From Idiomarina sp. MD25a (lineage in GTDB: Bacteria; Pseudomonadota; Gammaproteobacteria; Enterobacterales; Alteromonadaceae): a DNA stretch of 64,000 bases. Position 1 is the stretch's first letter; every line of letters starts with the position of its first letter. Below are positions 27,059 to 37,545 of this stretch, piece by piece. Both the position numbers and the translations under genes were made by a program. The notes beneath the pieces were generated by a model. That model ran no database searches. It was not told the DNA's origin and saw only the letters and a program-made list of their open reading frames with translations. Location: positions 1,060,842 to 1,124,841 of the forward strand of contig NZ_MDGT01000003.1 of assembly GCF_001870515.1 (NCBI RefSeq), given 5' to 3'.

Positions 27059-27889
27059 TTATTCTGCGCTGCGCAAGAGTGCATTAATACCAACCTTTGC
27101 GCGTGTTTTAGCATCGACACGTTTCACAATGATCGCAGCGTAAAGGCTGTGTGAACCATCAGCCGAAGGTAATGCGCCAGGTACAACAACAGCGCCTGCA
27201 GGCACACGTCCGTAAATAATTTTGTCGTTCTCACGGTCGTAGATACGCGTGCTTTGACCGATATAAACGCCCATTGAAATAACTGCACCTTCCTCAACAA
27301 TAACGCCTTCGACGATTTCTGAACGCGCACCGATGAAGCAGTTATCCTCAATAATGGTGGGATTGGCTTGTAATGGTTCAAGAACTCCGCCAATACCTAC
27401 GCCGCCGGATAAATGTACATTTTTACCAATTTGTGCACAAGAACCCACCGTTGCCCAAGTATCTACCATGCTGCCGTCGCCGACATAAGCGCCAATATTC
27501 ACGTAACTTGGCATGACAACGACATTGCGACCAATAAAGGCACCCTTACGAACCATGGCGGGGGGGACAACACGCATACCCTCAGCGCGGAATCGAGCGC
27601 TGTCGTAGTCGGCGAATTTCGCTGGCACTTTGTCCCAAAAACGGGTTTCGCCGCCTTCGATAAGATCGTTGTCGTTCAGTCTGAATGATAACAACACCGC
27701 CTTTTTTAGCCATTGGTGGACGATCCATTCGCCGGCTACTTTTTCCGCCACACGCAATTCACCGCGATCGATTTCATCAATGATGTAGCGAACGACTTCG
27801 CGTAGTTCATCATCGTCGGTACGGGGAGAAATTTGGTCACGCTGCTCAAAGGCATCATTAATTAACTTTTTATACTTTTCGAACGACAT
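27059..27889 (-). CDS. dapD: 2,3,4,5-tetrahydropyridine-2,6-dicarboxylate N-succinyltransferase
   Basis: DapD, 276 residues, succinylates tetrahydrodipicolinate in lysine/diaminopimelate synthesis. N-terminal [20 protein letters not shown] and [17 protein letters not shown], then a left-handed beta-helix of hexapeptide repeats (about 110-240). ATG 27889 is chosen because GAGG lies just upstream; an in-frame start at 27907 would overlap the glnD stop. glnD and dapD are consecutive, probably one transcript, as in E. coli. Confidence 0.95.
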   Translation of the reverse strand: MSFEKYKKLINDAFEQRDQISPRTDDDELREVVRYIIDEIDRGELRVAEKVAGEWIVHQWLKKAVLLSFRLNDNDLIEGGETRFWDKVPAKFADYDSARFRAEGMRVVPPAMVRKGAFIGRNVVVMPSYVNIGAYVGDGSMVDTWATVGSCAQIGKNVHLSGGVGIGGVLEPLQANPTIIEDNCFIGARSEIVEGVIVEEGAVISMGVYIGQSTRIYDRENDKIIYGRVPAGAVVVPGALPSADGSHSLYAAIIVKRVDAKTRAKVGINALLRSAE

Positions 27890-27899
27890 GTTTGCCTCG

Positions 27900-30521
27900 T
27901 TATCCATCTAAATCTTTAATAATTTGTTGTTTAAGCGTCAATTTCTGCTCGTCTGAAAGCGCCTCTCCACGATTCGAAGAAACAATAAATAAATCTTCTG
28001 CTTGTTCACCGATAGTCGTGATTTTGGCAGCCAATAAACTAACATCTAAACGCTGTAAAATAGCAGCCAAGCGAGCAACTAACCCCGGTCTATCCAGCGC
28101 CACCAATTCGAAAGTGGTGCGCCCACGGTGTTTCGCAGGCAAGAAATTCACTTGAGTCTTAACGCTAAAATTCTTCAACCGACGTGATAGCGGCCGATTA
28201 TTTTTTGGTACTTTACGACGCTTGTGTAACACGTCGAGTAAGTGTTGTTTGACCTCTTCAATGCGACGTGCCTCGGTCAAGGGTTTACCATTTCGCTGCA
28301 ACAACACGAAAGTATCCATCACAAAACCATCTCGAGTTGCCAAGATTTGCGCGTCTAAGATATTCAACTGTTGGCTGTCAAGCACGCCCGCCACGGCAGC
28401 AAAAAGATGCCCCTCGTCGTGGTGATAGACGAACAGCTCGGTTGTACCGTAGTTGTTTTCATCACCAATTAAAATTAATGGAAGTTCATCATCTTTAAGT
28501 TGCAAAATATGCTGGGAGTGCCAACTAATTTGCTCCGCGGTGTGACGGAAAAAATAGTCTGCAGTAAAGCGCCCCCAAAGCGCAAGAATGGCTTCTTTTT
28601 GATAACCGCCGCTCAGCAACAAAGCCATTGCGTTGGCTTTATTTTGCTGGATTTTATCACGCACGTCGAGCGTTGGTTTACTACTGTTTTGTTCTAATAA
28701 ATAACGAGTAGCGTTATACAGCTCCTCGAGTAAGGTTGCTTTCCAGTTATTCCACAGCGAATGGTTAGTCGCGCGAATATCAGCTACGGTGAGGCAATAG
28801 AGAAAGTCGAGCCGTTCGACCGTATCAACAATATTGGCGAATTCCTGAATTACTTCTGGATCGTGAATATCGCGTTTTTGTGCAGTGACCGACATGGTTA
28901 AATGGTGCTCGACTAGCCAACTAATTAAATCGCTATCCGATTGACTGTAGCGATGCTGCAGGCAAAAGTTGCTGGCATCCATCGCACCGAGTTCAGAGTG
29001 ATCACCACCGCGACCTTTGGCAATGTCGTGGAAGATTCCAGCTAGATATAAGCAGTGTCGGCGTGCCATTTGCGCGACACGTTCCTCACACAGGGGAAAC
29101 TGTCCCGCATACTCTGGATCGGAGAAACGGTATAAGTTGCGTACTAAACGAAACGTATGTTCATCGACCGTGTAAGCATGAAACAGATCAAATTGCATTT
29201 GTCCGACAATTTGTTGCCATTGAGGTAAGTAGCTTGCTATGACGCCATGATGGTGCATTAAGGCAAAGGCACGTCCACAACCTGCTGGATGCTCAATCAG
29301 TCGCTTGAACCAAAAGCGGCAATCGGGGTCATAGCTTAGTGGCTCACTTAGCTGTGCACGTGAATTGCGTAACTGGCGAATAGTATGCGAGTGGATACCT
29401 TCAATCTCTGGGTTTTCAGCGATAATGACAAATGCTCGAATAAGTTGGCTATGGTCTTCGAACACCTCATCATGGCGAGCACTGAGTAAGTGCTGATTAA
29501 TGGCAAAATGCTCATCAATATCGACGGTATGATGCAGATCTTGCGGATTGAGGATGGCTTGCTGAAAAAACTGCAGCAACATTTGATTTAACTCGCTGAC
29601 ACGAAGTACCACTTTAAAGTAATCCTTCATCATCAGCTCTACCGAATGTTTACCCTCGTTACCGTAACCCAAACGCACTGCAACACCGGGTTGAAAATCA
29701 AACAGCAGACGGTCTTCACGTTTGCCCACCTCGAGGTGCAAGGCAAAACGAATACGCCAGAGCCAATTCATGCATTCGCGTAACTCAACGAATTCATCGG
29801 CGGTCATGTAACCAAATTCGACCAAGCTCTCGTCCGAATGAGTTTGGAAATGACGTTTGGCAATCCAGCCGATGGTTTGAATGTCGCGCAGTCCGCCAGG
29901 GCTCGATTTAATATTAGGCTCAAGATTGTAAGACGTACCGTGGTATTGTTGGTGACGTTGCTTTTGTTCATCGAGTTTTGCTTGATAGAAATCGCGACTT
30001 GACCAAGGGAACTGAGCGAGTAGTTGGTGCTCGTAGTCGCGGATGAGCGCTTCATCACCAGTGACAGGACGGCTTTCGATTAGGTTTGTTGCAGTGGTGA
30101 TGTCTTCTGCGGCAGCGCTCAAGCATTGTGATACGGTGCGCACAGAATGGCCGACATCAAGGTGTAAATCCCACAAAAATGTGACAAATTCGGACACCGC
30201 GCAGCGACTGAGCGTGTCTTCACAATCGACCAATATCAATAAGTCGATATCGGAGCCCGGATGCAATGTATGCCGACCATAGCCACCCACGGCAATCAGC
30301 GCCATGGGTTCATCGGTGAACTCAAAACGTTGCCAAAGCTCAGCTAATAGTTGATCAAAAAACTGTGCACGATGGTGGATCAATTCATCGATATCAGCTG
30401 TGACAAAATGCCCCTCAGACCACCGATGATAATGAGCAATGAGCTCGCGATAGGCACTGGCCTCAAACGGCATGTCTGAGGTCGGCCAGTGTGCATAAAA
30501 GTCCGCTTGCTCAGTGTTCAT
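27900..30521 (-). CDS. glnD: Bifunctional uridylyltransferase/uridylyl-removing enzyme GlnD
   Basis: PII nitrogen sensor enzyme, 873 residues. The nucleotidyltransferase motif [21 protein letters not shown] is near residue 78-98; the HD phosphodiesterase domain has [17 protein letters not shown] (about 490-506); two C-terminal ACT domains (about 700-770 and 800-870) sense glutamine. It (de)uridylylates PII according to glutamine. It lies between map and dapD with gaps of 4 and 10 bp. Confidence 0.95.
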   Translation of the reverse strand: MNTEQADFYAHWPTSDMPFEASAYRELIAHYHRWSEGHFVTADIDELIHHRAQFFDQLLAELWQRFEFTDEPMALIAVGGYGRHTLHPGSDIDLLILVDCEDTLSRCAVSEFVTFLWDLHLDVGHSVRTVSQCLSAAAEDITTATNLIESRPVTGDEALIRDYEHQLLAQFPWSSRDFYQAKLDEQKQRHQQYHGTSYNLEPNIKSSPGGLRDIQTIGWIAKRHFQTHSDESLVEFGYMTADEFVELRECMNWLWRIRFALHLEVGKREDRLLFDFQPGVAVRLGYGNEGKHSVELMMKDYFKVVLRVSELNQMLLQFFQQAILNPQDLHHTVDIDEHFAINQHLLSARHDEVFEDHSQLIRAFVIIAENPEIEGIHSHTIRQLRNSRAQLSEPLSYDPDCRFWFKRLIEHPAGCGRAFALMHHHGVIASYLPQWQQIVGQMQFDLFHAYTVDEHTFRLVRNLYRFSDPEYAGQFPLCEERVAQMARRHCLYLAGIFHDIAKGRGGDHSELGAMDASNFCLQHRYSQSDSDLISWLVEHHLTMSVTAQKRDIHDPEVIQEFANIVDTVERLDFLYCLTVADIRATNHSLWNNWKATLLEELYNATRYLLEQNSSKPTLDVRDKIQQNKANAMALLLSGGYQKEAILALWGRFTADYFFRHTAEQISWHSQHILQLKDDELPLILIGDENNYGTTELFVYHHDEGHLFAAVAGVLDSQQLNILDAQILATRDGFVMDTFVLLQRNGKPLTEARRIEEVKQHLLDVLHKRRKVPKNNRPLSRRLKNFSVKTQVNFLPAKHRGRTTFELVALDRPGLVARLAAILQRLDVSLLAAKITTIGEQAEDLFIVSSNRGEALSDEQKLTLKQQIIKDLDG

Positions 30522-30525
30522 CGTG

Positions 30526-31317
30526 TTATTCGCTATGTTTAATTACACGTGGCAAATCGGTTTCCTCTTCGCGTAATGTTAATACTTCGACACCATCTTC
30601 GGTCACTAGTAATGTATGTTCCCATTGCGCGCTCAGGCTGCGATCTTTAGTGAGCACTGTCCATCCATCTTTCATTAATTTAGTATGGCGTTTACCTGCA
30701 TTAAGCATAGGCTCAATGGTAAAACACATACCGGGTTCTAACACCTCGCCGGTACCCGCTTTGCCATAATGGAGTACTTGTGGCTCTTCATGGAATACTG
30801 CGCCGATACCGTGACCGCAGTACTCCCTCACAATAGAGTAGTTGTGTTGCTCAGCAAACTTTTGAATCACCTCGGCGAAATCACCCAAACGAATACCGGG
30901 CTTGACCATCTTAATCGCTTTATAAAGCGACTCTTGTGTTGTGCGAACAAGGCGATCAGCCAAAATAGACGGTTTGCCCACGATAAACATCTTTGATGTG
31001 TCGCCGTGATAGCCATCAAGCTTAACGGTGACATCGATATTCATGATGTCGCCTTCTTTTAATTTTTTAGGGCCAGGGATACCGTGGCACACACAATGGT
31101 TTACCGAAGTACAAATCGATTTTGGGAAGCCGTGATAATTAAGGGGTGCGGGGTACGCATTGTGCGCAACAATGTAGTCGTGACAGATCTGATCCAACTC
31201 TTCGGTTGTGACCCCCGGCTTCACGTACTCACCAATCATTTCTAATACACTGGCGGCTAAGCGACCCGCAGCGCGCATCTTCTCGATTTCTTCTGGCGTT
31301 TTTATCGATATACTCAT
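30526..31317 (-). CDS. map: Methionine aminopeptidase, type I
   Basis: Map, 263 residues, removes N-terminal Met from new proteins. Metal ligands are visible in order: IDVTVKLDGYHGDTSK (two Asp), GHGIGAVFHEEP (His), FTIEP (Glu) and WEHTLLVTEDG (Glu); substrate His is in VNHCVCHGIP. First gene of the leftward map-glnD-dapD set, divergent from rpsB across 277 bp, the E. coli arrangement. Confidence 0.96.
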   Translation of the reverse strand: MSISIKTPEEIEKMRAAGRLAASVLEMIGEYVKPGVTTEELDQICHDYIVAHNAYPAPLNYHGFPKSICTSVNHCVCHGIPGPKKLKEGDIMNIDVTVKLDGYHGDTSKMFIVGKPSILADRLVRTTQESLYKAIKMVKPGIRLGDFAEVIQKFAEQHNYSIVREYCGHGIGAVFHEEPQVLHYGKAGTGEVLEPGMCFTIEPMLNAGKRHTKLMKDGWTVLTKDRSLSAQWEHTLLVTEDGVEVLTLREEETDLPRVIKHSE

Positions 31318-31433
31318 TAAATACGGTCTCTTAAATTAGCTACTTTTTTAATCGTATACGCAGTCTACCAATTTAAGCGCCGCTTAGCCATGTTGTGATG
31401 CGGATCGGCGCCTGCCTTTTTAGTCTATTGTGA

Positions 31434-31462
31434 TTGCGCCGTAACGCAGGATGTGGTATAAA
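31434..31462 (+). promoter_or_regulatory. rpsB: Sigma-70 promoter of rpsB-tsf
   Basis: TTGCGC (31434-31439), a 17-bp spacer and TATAAA (31457-31462), with TG two bases before the -10 region and a GC-rich discriminator (ATGCGCGC) typical of growth-rate and ppGpp-controlled ribosomal promoters. It lies 132 bp before the rpsB ATG, leaving room for the leader. Confidence 0.75.
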
Positions 31463-31525
31463 ATGCGCGCTTTTTGAAAGCAAAAATTCACTTTAAATTT
31501 AAACCACACATATATCGACACATAT

Positions 31526-31576
31526 CACGGGGTGCCCAAGCGGGTCGTGCTATGGGGTATATGGAGGCTTAACCCC
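31526..31576 (+). promoter_or_regulatory. rpsB: Probable S2-binding leader of rpsB mRNA
   Basis: The untranslated leader can fold into two adjacent hairpins: CACG (31526) with CGTG (31546-31549) closing CCC/GGG, then GGGGT (31554-31558) with ACCCC (31572-31576) enclosing ATGGAGG. In E. coli ribosomal protein S2 represses rpsB-tsf through a conserved leader of this kind. The identification is from position and pairing only. Confidence 0.55.
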
Positions 31577-31594
31577 TATAAAAGGAAAAGTATT

Positions 31595-32323
31595 ATGGCA
31601 AACGTGTCAATGCGTGACATGCTGAAAGCAGGTGTCCACTTCGGTCACCAAACTCGTTTCTGGAATCCAAAAATGAAGCCATTCATTTTTGGCGCTCGCA
31701 ACAAGATCCACATCATCAACCTTGAAAAAACGGTGCCTATGTTCAACGATGCGTTGAGCTATATGCAACACGTTGCTTCAAACAAAGGTAAAATCTTGTT
31801 CGTTGGTACTAAGCGCGCAGCTGCTGAGCCTGTCAAGGAAGCAGCATTGAGCTGTGGTCAGTACTTCGTAAATCACCGTTGGTTAGGTGGTATGTTGACT
31901 AACTGGAAAACAGTTCGTCAATCAATCAAGCGTTTGAAAGATCTTGAAACTATGAGCCAAGACGGTACTTTCGACAAGCTAACCAAGAAAGAAGCGTTGG
32001 TTAACACCCGCGAAATGGAAAAGCTTGAAAAAGGCCTTGGCGGTATCAAAAACATGGGCGGCTTGCCTGACGTATTGTTCGTAATCGACGCTGATCACGA
32101 GCACATTGCGATTAAAGAAGCAAACAACTTAGGTATTCCAGTTGTTTCTGTTGTTGATACTAACTCAGATCCAGATGGCGTTGACTACGTTATCCCAGGT
32201 AACGATGACGCAATCCGCGCAGTACAATTGTATTTGAATGCTGCAGCAGACGCGATCAAAGAAGCTAAATCAGCGCCAGTAGAAGCTAAAGACGCTGACG
32301 ATTTTGTTGAAGCTACCGAATAA
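31595..32323 (+). CDS. rpsB: 30S ribosomal protein S2
   Basis: S2, 242 residues, begins [20 protein letters not shown], the universal N-terminus. ATG 31595 follows AAAGGAAAAG; an in-frame ATG-like start at 31532 lies inside the leader and adds a non-homologous extension, so it is rejected. Followed 14 bp later by tsf, probably under S2 autogenous control. Confidence 0.97.
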   Translation: MANVSMRDMLKAGVHFGHQTRFWNPKMKPFIFGARNKIHIINLEKTVPMFNDALSYMQHVASNKGKILFVGTKRAAAEPVKEAALSCGQYFVNHRWLGGMLTNWKTVRQSIKRLKDLETMSQDGTFDKLTKKEALVNTREMEKLEKGLGGIKNMGGLPDVLFVIDADHEHIAIKEANNLGIPVVSVVDTNSDPDGVDYVIPGNDDAIRAVQLYLNAAADAIKEAKSAPVEAKDADDFVEATE

Positions 32324-32337
32324 TTGAGGATCTAACC

Positions 32338-33216
32338 ATGGCAATTACTGCTGCTCAGGTAAAAGAACTTCGCGAGCGCACAGGCGCTGGTATGATGGAC
32401 TGCAAGAAAGCATTGCAAGAAGTTGACGGCGACATGGAAGCTGCAATCGAGCTAATGCGTAAAAGCGGTCAAGCAAAAGCGGCTAAGAAAGCCGGTCGTG
32501 TTGCGGCTGAAGGCGTTATCTTGGTTAAGTCTGAAGGCAATCAAGCGACACTCGTTGAGCTTAACTGCGAAACTGACTTCGTCGCACGCGATGATAGTTT
32601 CTTGGCATTTGGCGAGAAAGTTATCAACGCAGCGTTCGCTAGCAAAGAAAACGATGTCGAACAGTTGAAAGCAACTGACATCGGCGGCGAAACTGTTGAA
32701 AAAACCCGTGAAGACCTTGTTGCTAAAATCGGCGAAAACATGAACGTACGTCGTGTTAAGACGATTGAAGAAGGCAACACTGTTGCTACTTATACTCACG
32801 GTGCACGTATTGGTGTAGCTGTTGCATTAAATGGCGGTGACGAAGACTTAGCGCGCGACTTGTGTATGCATGTTGCTGCGAGCAGTCCTCAGTTCGTTAA
32901 GCCTGAAGATGTTGACGCTGAAGTCGTTGAAAAAGAACGCGCTATTCAGGTTGATATCGCAATGCAAAGCGGTAAGCCAAAAGAAATCGCTGAGAAAATG
33001 GTCGAAGGTCGTATGCGTAAATTTACTGGCGAGATCAGCCTGACTGGTCAGCCGTTCGTAAAAGACCCTTCAATGACTGTTGGCGAATTGCTTAAGCAAG
33101 CGGGTGCAGACGTAGTTACATTCGTACGCTTTGAAGTGGGCGAAGGTATTGAGCGTAAAGAAGAAGATTTTGCTTCTGAAGTACAAGCTCAAGTGGCGGC
33201 GGCAAGCAAGGGTTAA
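32338..33216 (+). CDS. tsf: Elongation factor Ts
   Basis: EF-Ts, 292 residues, the guanine exchange factor for EF-Tu. N-terminal UBA-like part has [20 protein letters not shown]; the core includes [14 protein letters not shown] and [12 protein letters not shown]. Cotranscribed with rpsB; an intrinsic terminator follows. Confidence 0.97.
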   Translation: MAITAAQVKELRERTGAGMMDCKKALQEVDGDMEAAIELMRKSGQAKAAKKAGRVAAEGVILVKSEGNQATLVELNCETDFVARDDSFLAFGEKVINAAFASKENDVEQLKATDIGGETVEKTREDLVAKIGENMNVRRVKTIEEGNTVATYTHGARIGVAVALNGGDEDLARDLCMHVAASSPQFVKPEDVDAEVVEKERAIQVDIAMQSGKPKEIAEKMVEGRMRKFTGEISLTGQPFVKDPSMTVGELLKQAGADVVTFVRFEVGEGIERKEEDFASEVQAQVAAASKG

Positions 33217-33256
33217 TTCTTTGTGCCAGGGTCCACAACCCCAATGTGAGTAATAG

Positions 33257-33293
33257 AAACCGCGTCTTGAGCGTTCAGGACGCGGTTTTTTTT
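33257..33293 (+). terminator. Intrinsic terminator after tsf
   Basis: AAACCGCGTC pairs with GACGCGGTTT around a 12-nt loop and runs into eight T residues (33286-33293). It is textbook in form and ends the rpsB-tsf unit 26 bp before pyrH. Confidence 0.9.
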
Positions 33294-33319
33294 AGAAAAA
33301 TGGATATTGAGAGGCAAGC

Positions 33320-34054
33320 ATGAGTACCCACCCAAAACCAACATATCGACGTATTCTTTTAAAACTCAGCGGTGAAGCGTTAATGGGCGATGAGCCTTTT
33401 GGCATCGACGCAAAAGTTCTGGATCGCATGGCTCAAGAAATTAAAGAGCTGGTTGAACTCGGGGTTCAGGTCGGACTCGTCATCGGTGGTGGTAATTTAT
33501 TCCGCGGCGAAGGCCTCGCAAAAGCCGGAATGAACCGAGTGGTTGGTGACCACATGGGAATGCTTGCAACAGTAATGAATGGTTTAGCAATGCGTGATGC
33601 GCTGCACCGCGCTTTTGTCAATGCGCGTTTGATGTCAGCGATTGAACTGACTGGCGTGTGCGACAGCTATAACTGGGCCGAAGCCATTAGCTTACTTAAA
33701 TCAGGGCGTGTCGTTATTTTCTCAGCGGGTACCGGCAACCCATTTTTTACTACCGACTCTGCGGCGTGCTTACGCGGCATTGAGATCGAAGCTGACATTG
33801 TACTAAAAGGTACTAAGGTTGATGGTGTATACTCTGACGATCCCGTCAGTAATCCCGATGCTACGTTGTATCGCCATATTAATTATCAAGATGTGCTTCA
33901 GCAGCAGTTAAAAGTGATGGACCTTGCCGCCTTTACACTGGCACGTGATCATGAATTACCGATTCGTGTCTTTAACATGAACAAACCGGGTGCATTGAGA
34001 TCCGTGATTCTAGGCGAAGAAGAAGGTACACTAATTAGCAAAGACGCTGAATAA
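33320..34054 (+). CDS. pyrH: UMP kinase
   Basis: Bacterial UMP kinase, 244 residues, amino-acid kinase fold. [30 protein letters not shown], and [19 protein letters not shown] are the family motifs. Hexameric and regulated by GTP/UTP in E. coli. GAGAGGC precedes ATG. It lies between two hairpins, 23 bp before frr. Confidence 0.96.
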   Translation: MSTHPKPTYRRILLKLSGEALMGDEPFGIDAKVLDRMAQEIKELVELGVQVGLVIGGGNLFRGEGLAKAGMNRVVGDHMGMLATVMNGLAMRDALHRAFVNARLMSAIELTGVCDSYNWAEAISLLKSGRVVIFSAGTGNPFFTTDSAACLRGIEIEADIVLKGTKVDGVYSDDPVSNPDATLYRHINYQDVLQQQLKVMDLAAFTLARDHELPIRVFNMNKPGALRSVILGEEEGTLISKDAE

Positions 34055-34077
34055 TCGAAATAGAAAGGGTAAATACA

Positions 34078-34635
34078 GTGATTAACGATATTATTAAAGA
34101 CGCAAAAGAGCGTATGGAAAAAAGCGTAGAATCGCTTCGCAGTCAAATGTCTAAAGTACGCACAGGGCGTGCTCATCCAAGCATCCTTGATAGTGTTATG
34201 GTGAACTATTACGGTGTGGATACACCGCTTAAGCAGCTCGCTAACATAACCACGGAAGATTCACGGACACTGGCATTGACGGTGTTTGACAAGTCTTCTG
34301 CTCAAGCTGTCGAAAAAGCAATTTTAACCTCTGACTTGGGTTTAAACCCTGCGTCGGCCGGTGCTGTTATTCGTATCCCACTACCTCCTTTGACCGAAGA
34401 GCGCCGCCGTGACTTGGTCAAGATCGTACGAGCAGAGGCCGAACAAGCGCGCGTAGCGGTCCGTAATATCCGTCGTGATGCGAATAATGACTTGAAAGAG
34501 CTTTTGAAAGAGAAAGAAATCACCGAGGACGAGGAACACTCGGCAGAGGACGATGTCCAAAAGCTTACCGACACGTATGTAAAGAAGATCGACGAGTCGC
34601 TTAAAGCAAAAGAACAGGACTTGATGGAAGTTTAA
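34078..34635 (+). CDS. frr: Ribosome recycling factor
   Basis: RRF, 185 residues, dissociates post-termination ribosomes with [24 protein letters not shown] and [17 protein letters not shown] are conserved. The start is GTG 34078, with GAAAGGG upstream and the usual N-terminus [15 protein letters not shown]. Confidence 0.96.
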   Translation: MINDIIKDAKERMEKSVESLRSQMSKVRTGRAHPSILDSVMVNYYGVDTPLKQLANITTEDSRTLALTVFDKSSAQAVEKAILTSDLGLNPASAGAVIRIPLPPLTEERRRDLVKIVRAEAEQARVAVRNIRRDANNDLKELLKEKEITEDEEHSAEDDVQKLTDTYVKKIDESLKAKEQDLMEV

Positions 34636-34656
34636 TTCCATTTCGTGCTCTAGATG

Positions 34657-34684
34657 ACGCCGTGTAGTAACTATGCGGCGTTTT
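34657..34684 (+). terminator. Intrinsic terminator after frr
   Basis: ACGCCGTGTAG and CTATGCGGCGT pair (two G-U) around a TAA loop, then TTTT. Ends 17 bp before the uppS ATG. Confidence 0.8.
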
Positions 34685-34701
34685 AATTATTGGCGGACAG
34701 C

Positions 34702-35475
34702 ATGAAGCAATCTCCAACAATACAACAGGTCATGCCCAAGCATGTCGCCATCATCATGGACGGTAACGGGCGTTGGGCAAAACAACAGGGTAAACGTCGA
34801 ACCTTCGGACATAAGAAGGGCGCTGAAGCGGTTAGGAACACCGTGAGCTTTGCGCGTCGTAACGGAATCGAGTCACTTACCTTGTTTGCTTTTAGCAGTG
34901 AAAATTGGAATCGACCAGCAACAGAAGTTTCATTGTTAATGGAACTTTTCGTCAATGTGTTAAAGAAAGAAGCTGATAAACTCAAACAAAATGATATAAA
35001 GCTTCGGATTATTGGCGATAAGTCACAATTTTCCAGCCGCTTGCGCAAGCACATTGATAAGGCTGAGGCGATGACATCTGACTGCCAAGGTATGATCCTG
35101 AATGTGGCAGCTAACTACGGTGGTCAGTGGGACATTGCTCAGGCATCAAGGCAACTTGCAGAGGCGGTTGCTCGAAATGAGCTGACGCCATCGGATATTG
35201 ATGAGCGTACATTCGAACGTTATTTATGTTTAGCGGACCAGGCAAAACCTGATTTGCTCATTCGTACAGGCGGAGAGCAGAGGGTCAGTAATTTCTTGCT
35301 ATGGCAAATAGCGTATGCAGAATTTTACTTTACCCCGATATTATGGCCCGACTTTGACGATCAGGCATTTGCAAATGCGGTTGCCGAGTTTGCTCGCCGT
35401 GAACGCCGTTATGGCCTCACGAGTGAACAACTCGATAAACTCGTCGAAACAATGAATGCGCGTGTAGAGGACTGA
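34702..35475 (+). CDS. uppS: Undecaprenyl diphosphate synthase
   Basis: Cis-prenyltransferase, 257 residues, making the C55 lipid carrier for cell-wall synthesis. Catalytic Asp20 lies in IIMDGNGRWAKQQGKRR; later LIRTGGEQRVSNFLLWQIAY is the substrate site. ATG 34702 is preferred to an in-frame TTG at 34690. In the usual family motif SGGEQRxSNF the first residue here is Thr (RTGGE), a common variant. It opens the segment uppS-cdsA-ispC-rseP, with small gaps or overlaps. Confidence 0.95.
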   Translation: MKQSPTIQQVMPKHVAIIMDGNGRWAKQQGKRRTFGHKKGAEAVRNTVSFARRNGIESLTLFAFSSENWNRPATEVSLLMELFVNVLKKEADKLKQNDIKLRIIGDKSQFSSRLRKHIDKAEAMTSDCQGMILNVAANYGGQWDIAQASRQLAEAVARNELTPSDIDERTFERYLCLADQAKPDLLIRTGGEQRVSNFLLWQIAYAEFYFTPILWPDFDDQAFANAVAEFARRERRYGLTSEQLDKLVETMNARVED

Positions 35476-35479
35476 ATTT

Positions 35480-36343
35480 TTGCTTAAACAACGAATTTTG
35501 ACAGCCGTTATTTTAATACCTGTCGCACTCTATGCAGTGTTCTTATTGCCGCTGTGGGGTTTCTCTTTATTCATCCAAGCCGTGCTTATGCTGGGTGCTT
35601 GGGAGTGGGCGCCACTGATGGGACTGACTAAAACTCGCTCGCGCATCGCTTACACCGCGGGGATTGGCATTATCATTGGTGCGCTAAGCCTAGCGGTGCC
35701 TTTTGAACATCTCTGGCAAGCAGGAACGCTGAATAACATCATTTATGCCACCATCGCGGCAGGTGGTGTTTGGTGGGTGTGTGCATTAGCACTCGTAGTT
35801 AACTACCCATCGAGTCGTCGGATGTGGTCGCGCACACGATCAATCGTCGGCATTTTTGGCATGCTGATTTTTGTGCCGACTTGGGCAGCGTTGGTTACAG
35901 TGCGCTCAATCAACATTGATGTGCAACCGTACTTTGGCGGTTGGGTGGTGCTATTCATTTTGTTGTTGGTTTGGGCGGCTGACGTGGGTGCCTACTTCGC
36001 GGGGGTTCGTTACGGTCGCAATAAAATGATGCCGGCTGTGAGTCCAGGTAAAACGATGGAAGGGTTGTGCGGTGGTGTAACGCTGGCATTCATTGTCATG
36101 ATGGTGGTTTCACATTGGACACAAATCCCAGCCGACCAATTTACAGGCTATTACCTCACAGGCCTATTTACGGTGGTCGCGTCGGTTTTTGGTGACTTGA
36201 ACGAAAGCATGTTTAAACGCAGTGCGGGTGTCAAAGACAGTGGCTCGATTCTTCCGGGTCATGGCGGTATTTTGGATCGCATCGACAGTCTAACCGCGGC
36301 TGTACCCGTATTTACCCTCGCGTACTTGGAGTTTTTACGGTAA
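35480..36343 (+). CDS. cdsA: Phosphatidate cytidylyltransferase
   Basis: CDP-diglyceride synthase, 287 residues, integral membrane with about eight helices. The signature [12 protein letters not shown] plus [20 protein letters not shown] with [12 protein letters not shown] is intact. The start appears to be TTG 35480, four bases after the uppS stop, since no ATG fits the N-terminus ([19 protein letters not shown]). GAGG lies a little far upstream. Confidence 0.93.
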   Translation: MLKQRILTAVILIPVALYAVFLLPLWGFSLFIQAVLMLGAWEWAPLMGLTKTRSRIAYTAGIGIIIGALSLAVPFEHLWQAGTLNNIIYATIAAGGVWWVCALALVVNYPSSRRMWSRTRSIVGIFGMLIFVPTWAALVTVRSINIDVQPYFGGWVVLFILLLVWAADVGAYFAGVRYGRNKMMPAVSPGKTMEGLCGGVTLAFIVMMVVSHWTQIPADQFTGYYLTGLFTVVASVFGDLNESMFKRSAGVKDSGSILPGHGGILDRIDSLTAAVPVFTLAYLEFLR

Positions 36344-36345
36344 GT

Positions 36346-37545
36346 ATGATTCAGTCGATTACAATTCTAGGCGCGACAGGGTCTATCGGTCAGAATACTT
36401 TGGATGTTGTCGCCCGACATCCTGACAGCTATTCATTGTTCGCTGTGACGGCCAATGGCAACGTGAATGCGATGCTGGAGATTGTGTGCCGTTACAAGCC
36501 TCAATATGCAGTTATGGTTGACTCAGGAGCCGCTGAACGATTACGCAGCCAATTGCCTGTTGATGCCAAAACAGAAGTGCTTGCAGGTGAACAGGCATTA
36601 ACTGAAGTGAGTGGATGCGCCGAAGTCGATGTCGTGATGGCTGCTATTGTGGGAGCGGCAGGCCTAGCGCCTACGCTTGCAGCAATAAACCAAGGTAAAC
36701 GTGTGTTGCTTGCCAATAAGGAAGCCTTGGTTGTCAGTGGTGAGCTATTCATCAATGCTGCGCGTAACAGCGGGGCGCAAATTCTCCCTGTTGATTCCGA
36801 GCATAATGCGATATTCCAATGCCTCCCCGATCTTGCTCAACAGCAAGTGGGGCATATGCAGTTGACGGATCATGGTATTGATAAACTATTGCTAACTGGT
36901 TCAGGTGGTCCTTTCCGTCACACACCGATTCAGACGTTGTCACAACAAACACCCGAGCAAGCATGCAATCACCCTAACTGGTCGATGGGGCAGAAGATAT
37001 CTGTTGATTCCGCAACCATGTTAAATAAAGGACTTGAGTATATTGAGGCGCGCTGGCTATTTAATTGTCAACGGGAGCAATTGGATATCGTGATTCACCC
37101 ACAGAGCGTGATTCACTCGATGGTGCAATATATTGATGGTTCGGTGATCGCTCAAATGGGGGAGCCGGACATGCGCACGCCTATCGCTCATGTATTGGGC
37201 TTCCCTGAGCGTATTCGCAGTGGTGTTAAAGGGCTCGATTTTATGGCGCTAGGCGAGCTGAGTTTCATGCCCGTCGACTTCAATCGGTATCCGTGTCTTA
37301 AATTGGCTATAGATAGCTGCTGGGCTGGTCAGTCTGCTACGACCACTTTAAATGCAGCGAATGAAGTAGCGGTCGCTGCGTTTTTGCAAGGCCAGATTCG
37401 CTTTACAGATATTGCCGAGGTATGTGATTCAGCGTTACAGAGCTTAGAATGTATTAAAGTGGATTCCGTAGAAGCACTCATGGCTATTGACTCGCAGGCT
37501 CGTAGAGCTGCGTCACAACGCGTGGAGCAAGTTGTTTATGCTTGA
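36346..37545 (+). CDS. ispC: 1-deoxy-D-xylulose 5-phosphate reductoisomerase
   Basis: DXR, 399 residues, first committed step of the MEP isoprenoid pathway. NADPH loop [15 protein letters not shown]; metal-binding Asp/Glu in [21 protein letters not shown] and [23 protein letters not shown] with the EARWLF block are typical. It starts 2 bp after cdsA stop and overlaps rseP by 8 bp. Its product feeds uppS through the isoprenoid route. Confidence 0.95.
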   Translation: MIQSITILGATGSIGQNTLDVVARHPDSYSLFAVTANGNVNAMLEIVCRYKPQYAVMVDSGAAERLRSQLPVDAKTEVLAGEQALTEVSGCAEVDVVMAAIVGAAGLAPTLAAINQGKRVLLANKEALVVSGELFINAARNSGAQILPVDSEHNAIFQCLPDLAQQQVGHMQLTDHGIDKLLLTGSGGPFRHTPIQTLSQQTPEQACNHPNWSMGQKISVDSATMLNKGLEYIEARWLFNCQREQLDIVIHPQSVIHSMVQYIDGSVIAQMGEPDMRTPIAHVLGFPERIRSGVKGLDFMALGELSFMPVDFNRYPCLKLAIDSCWAGQSATTTLNAANEVAVAAFLQGQIRFTDIAEVCDSALQSLECIKVDSVEALMAIDSQARRAASQRVEQVVYA

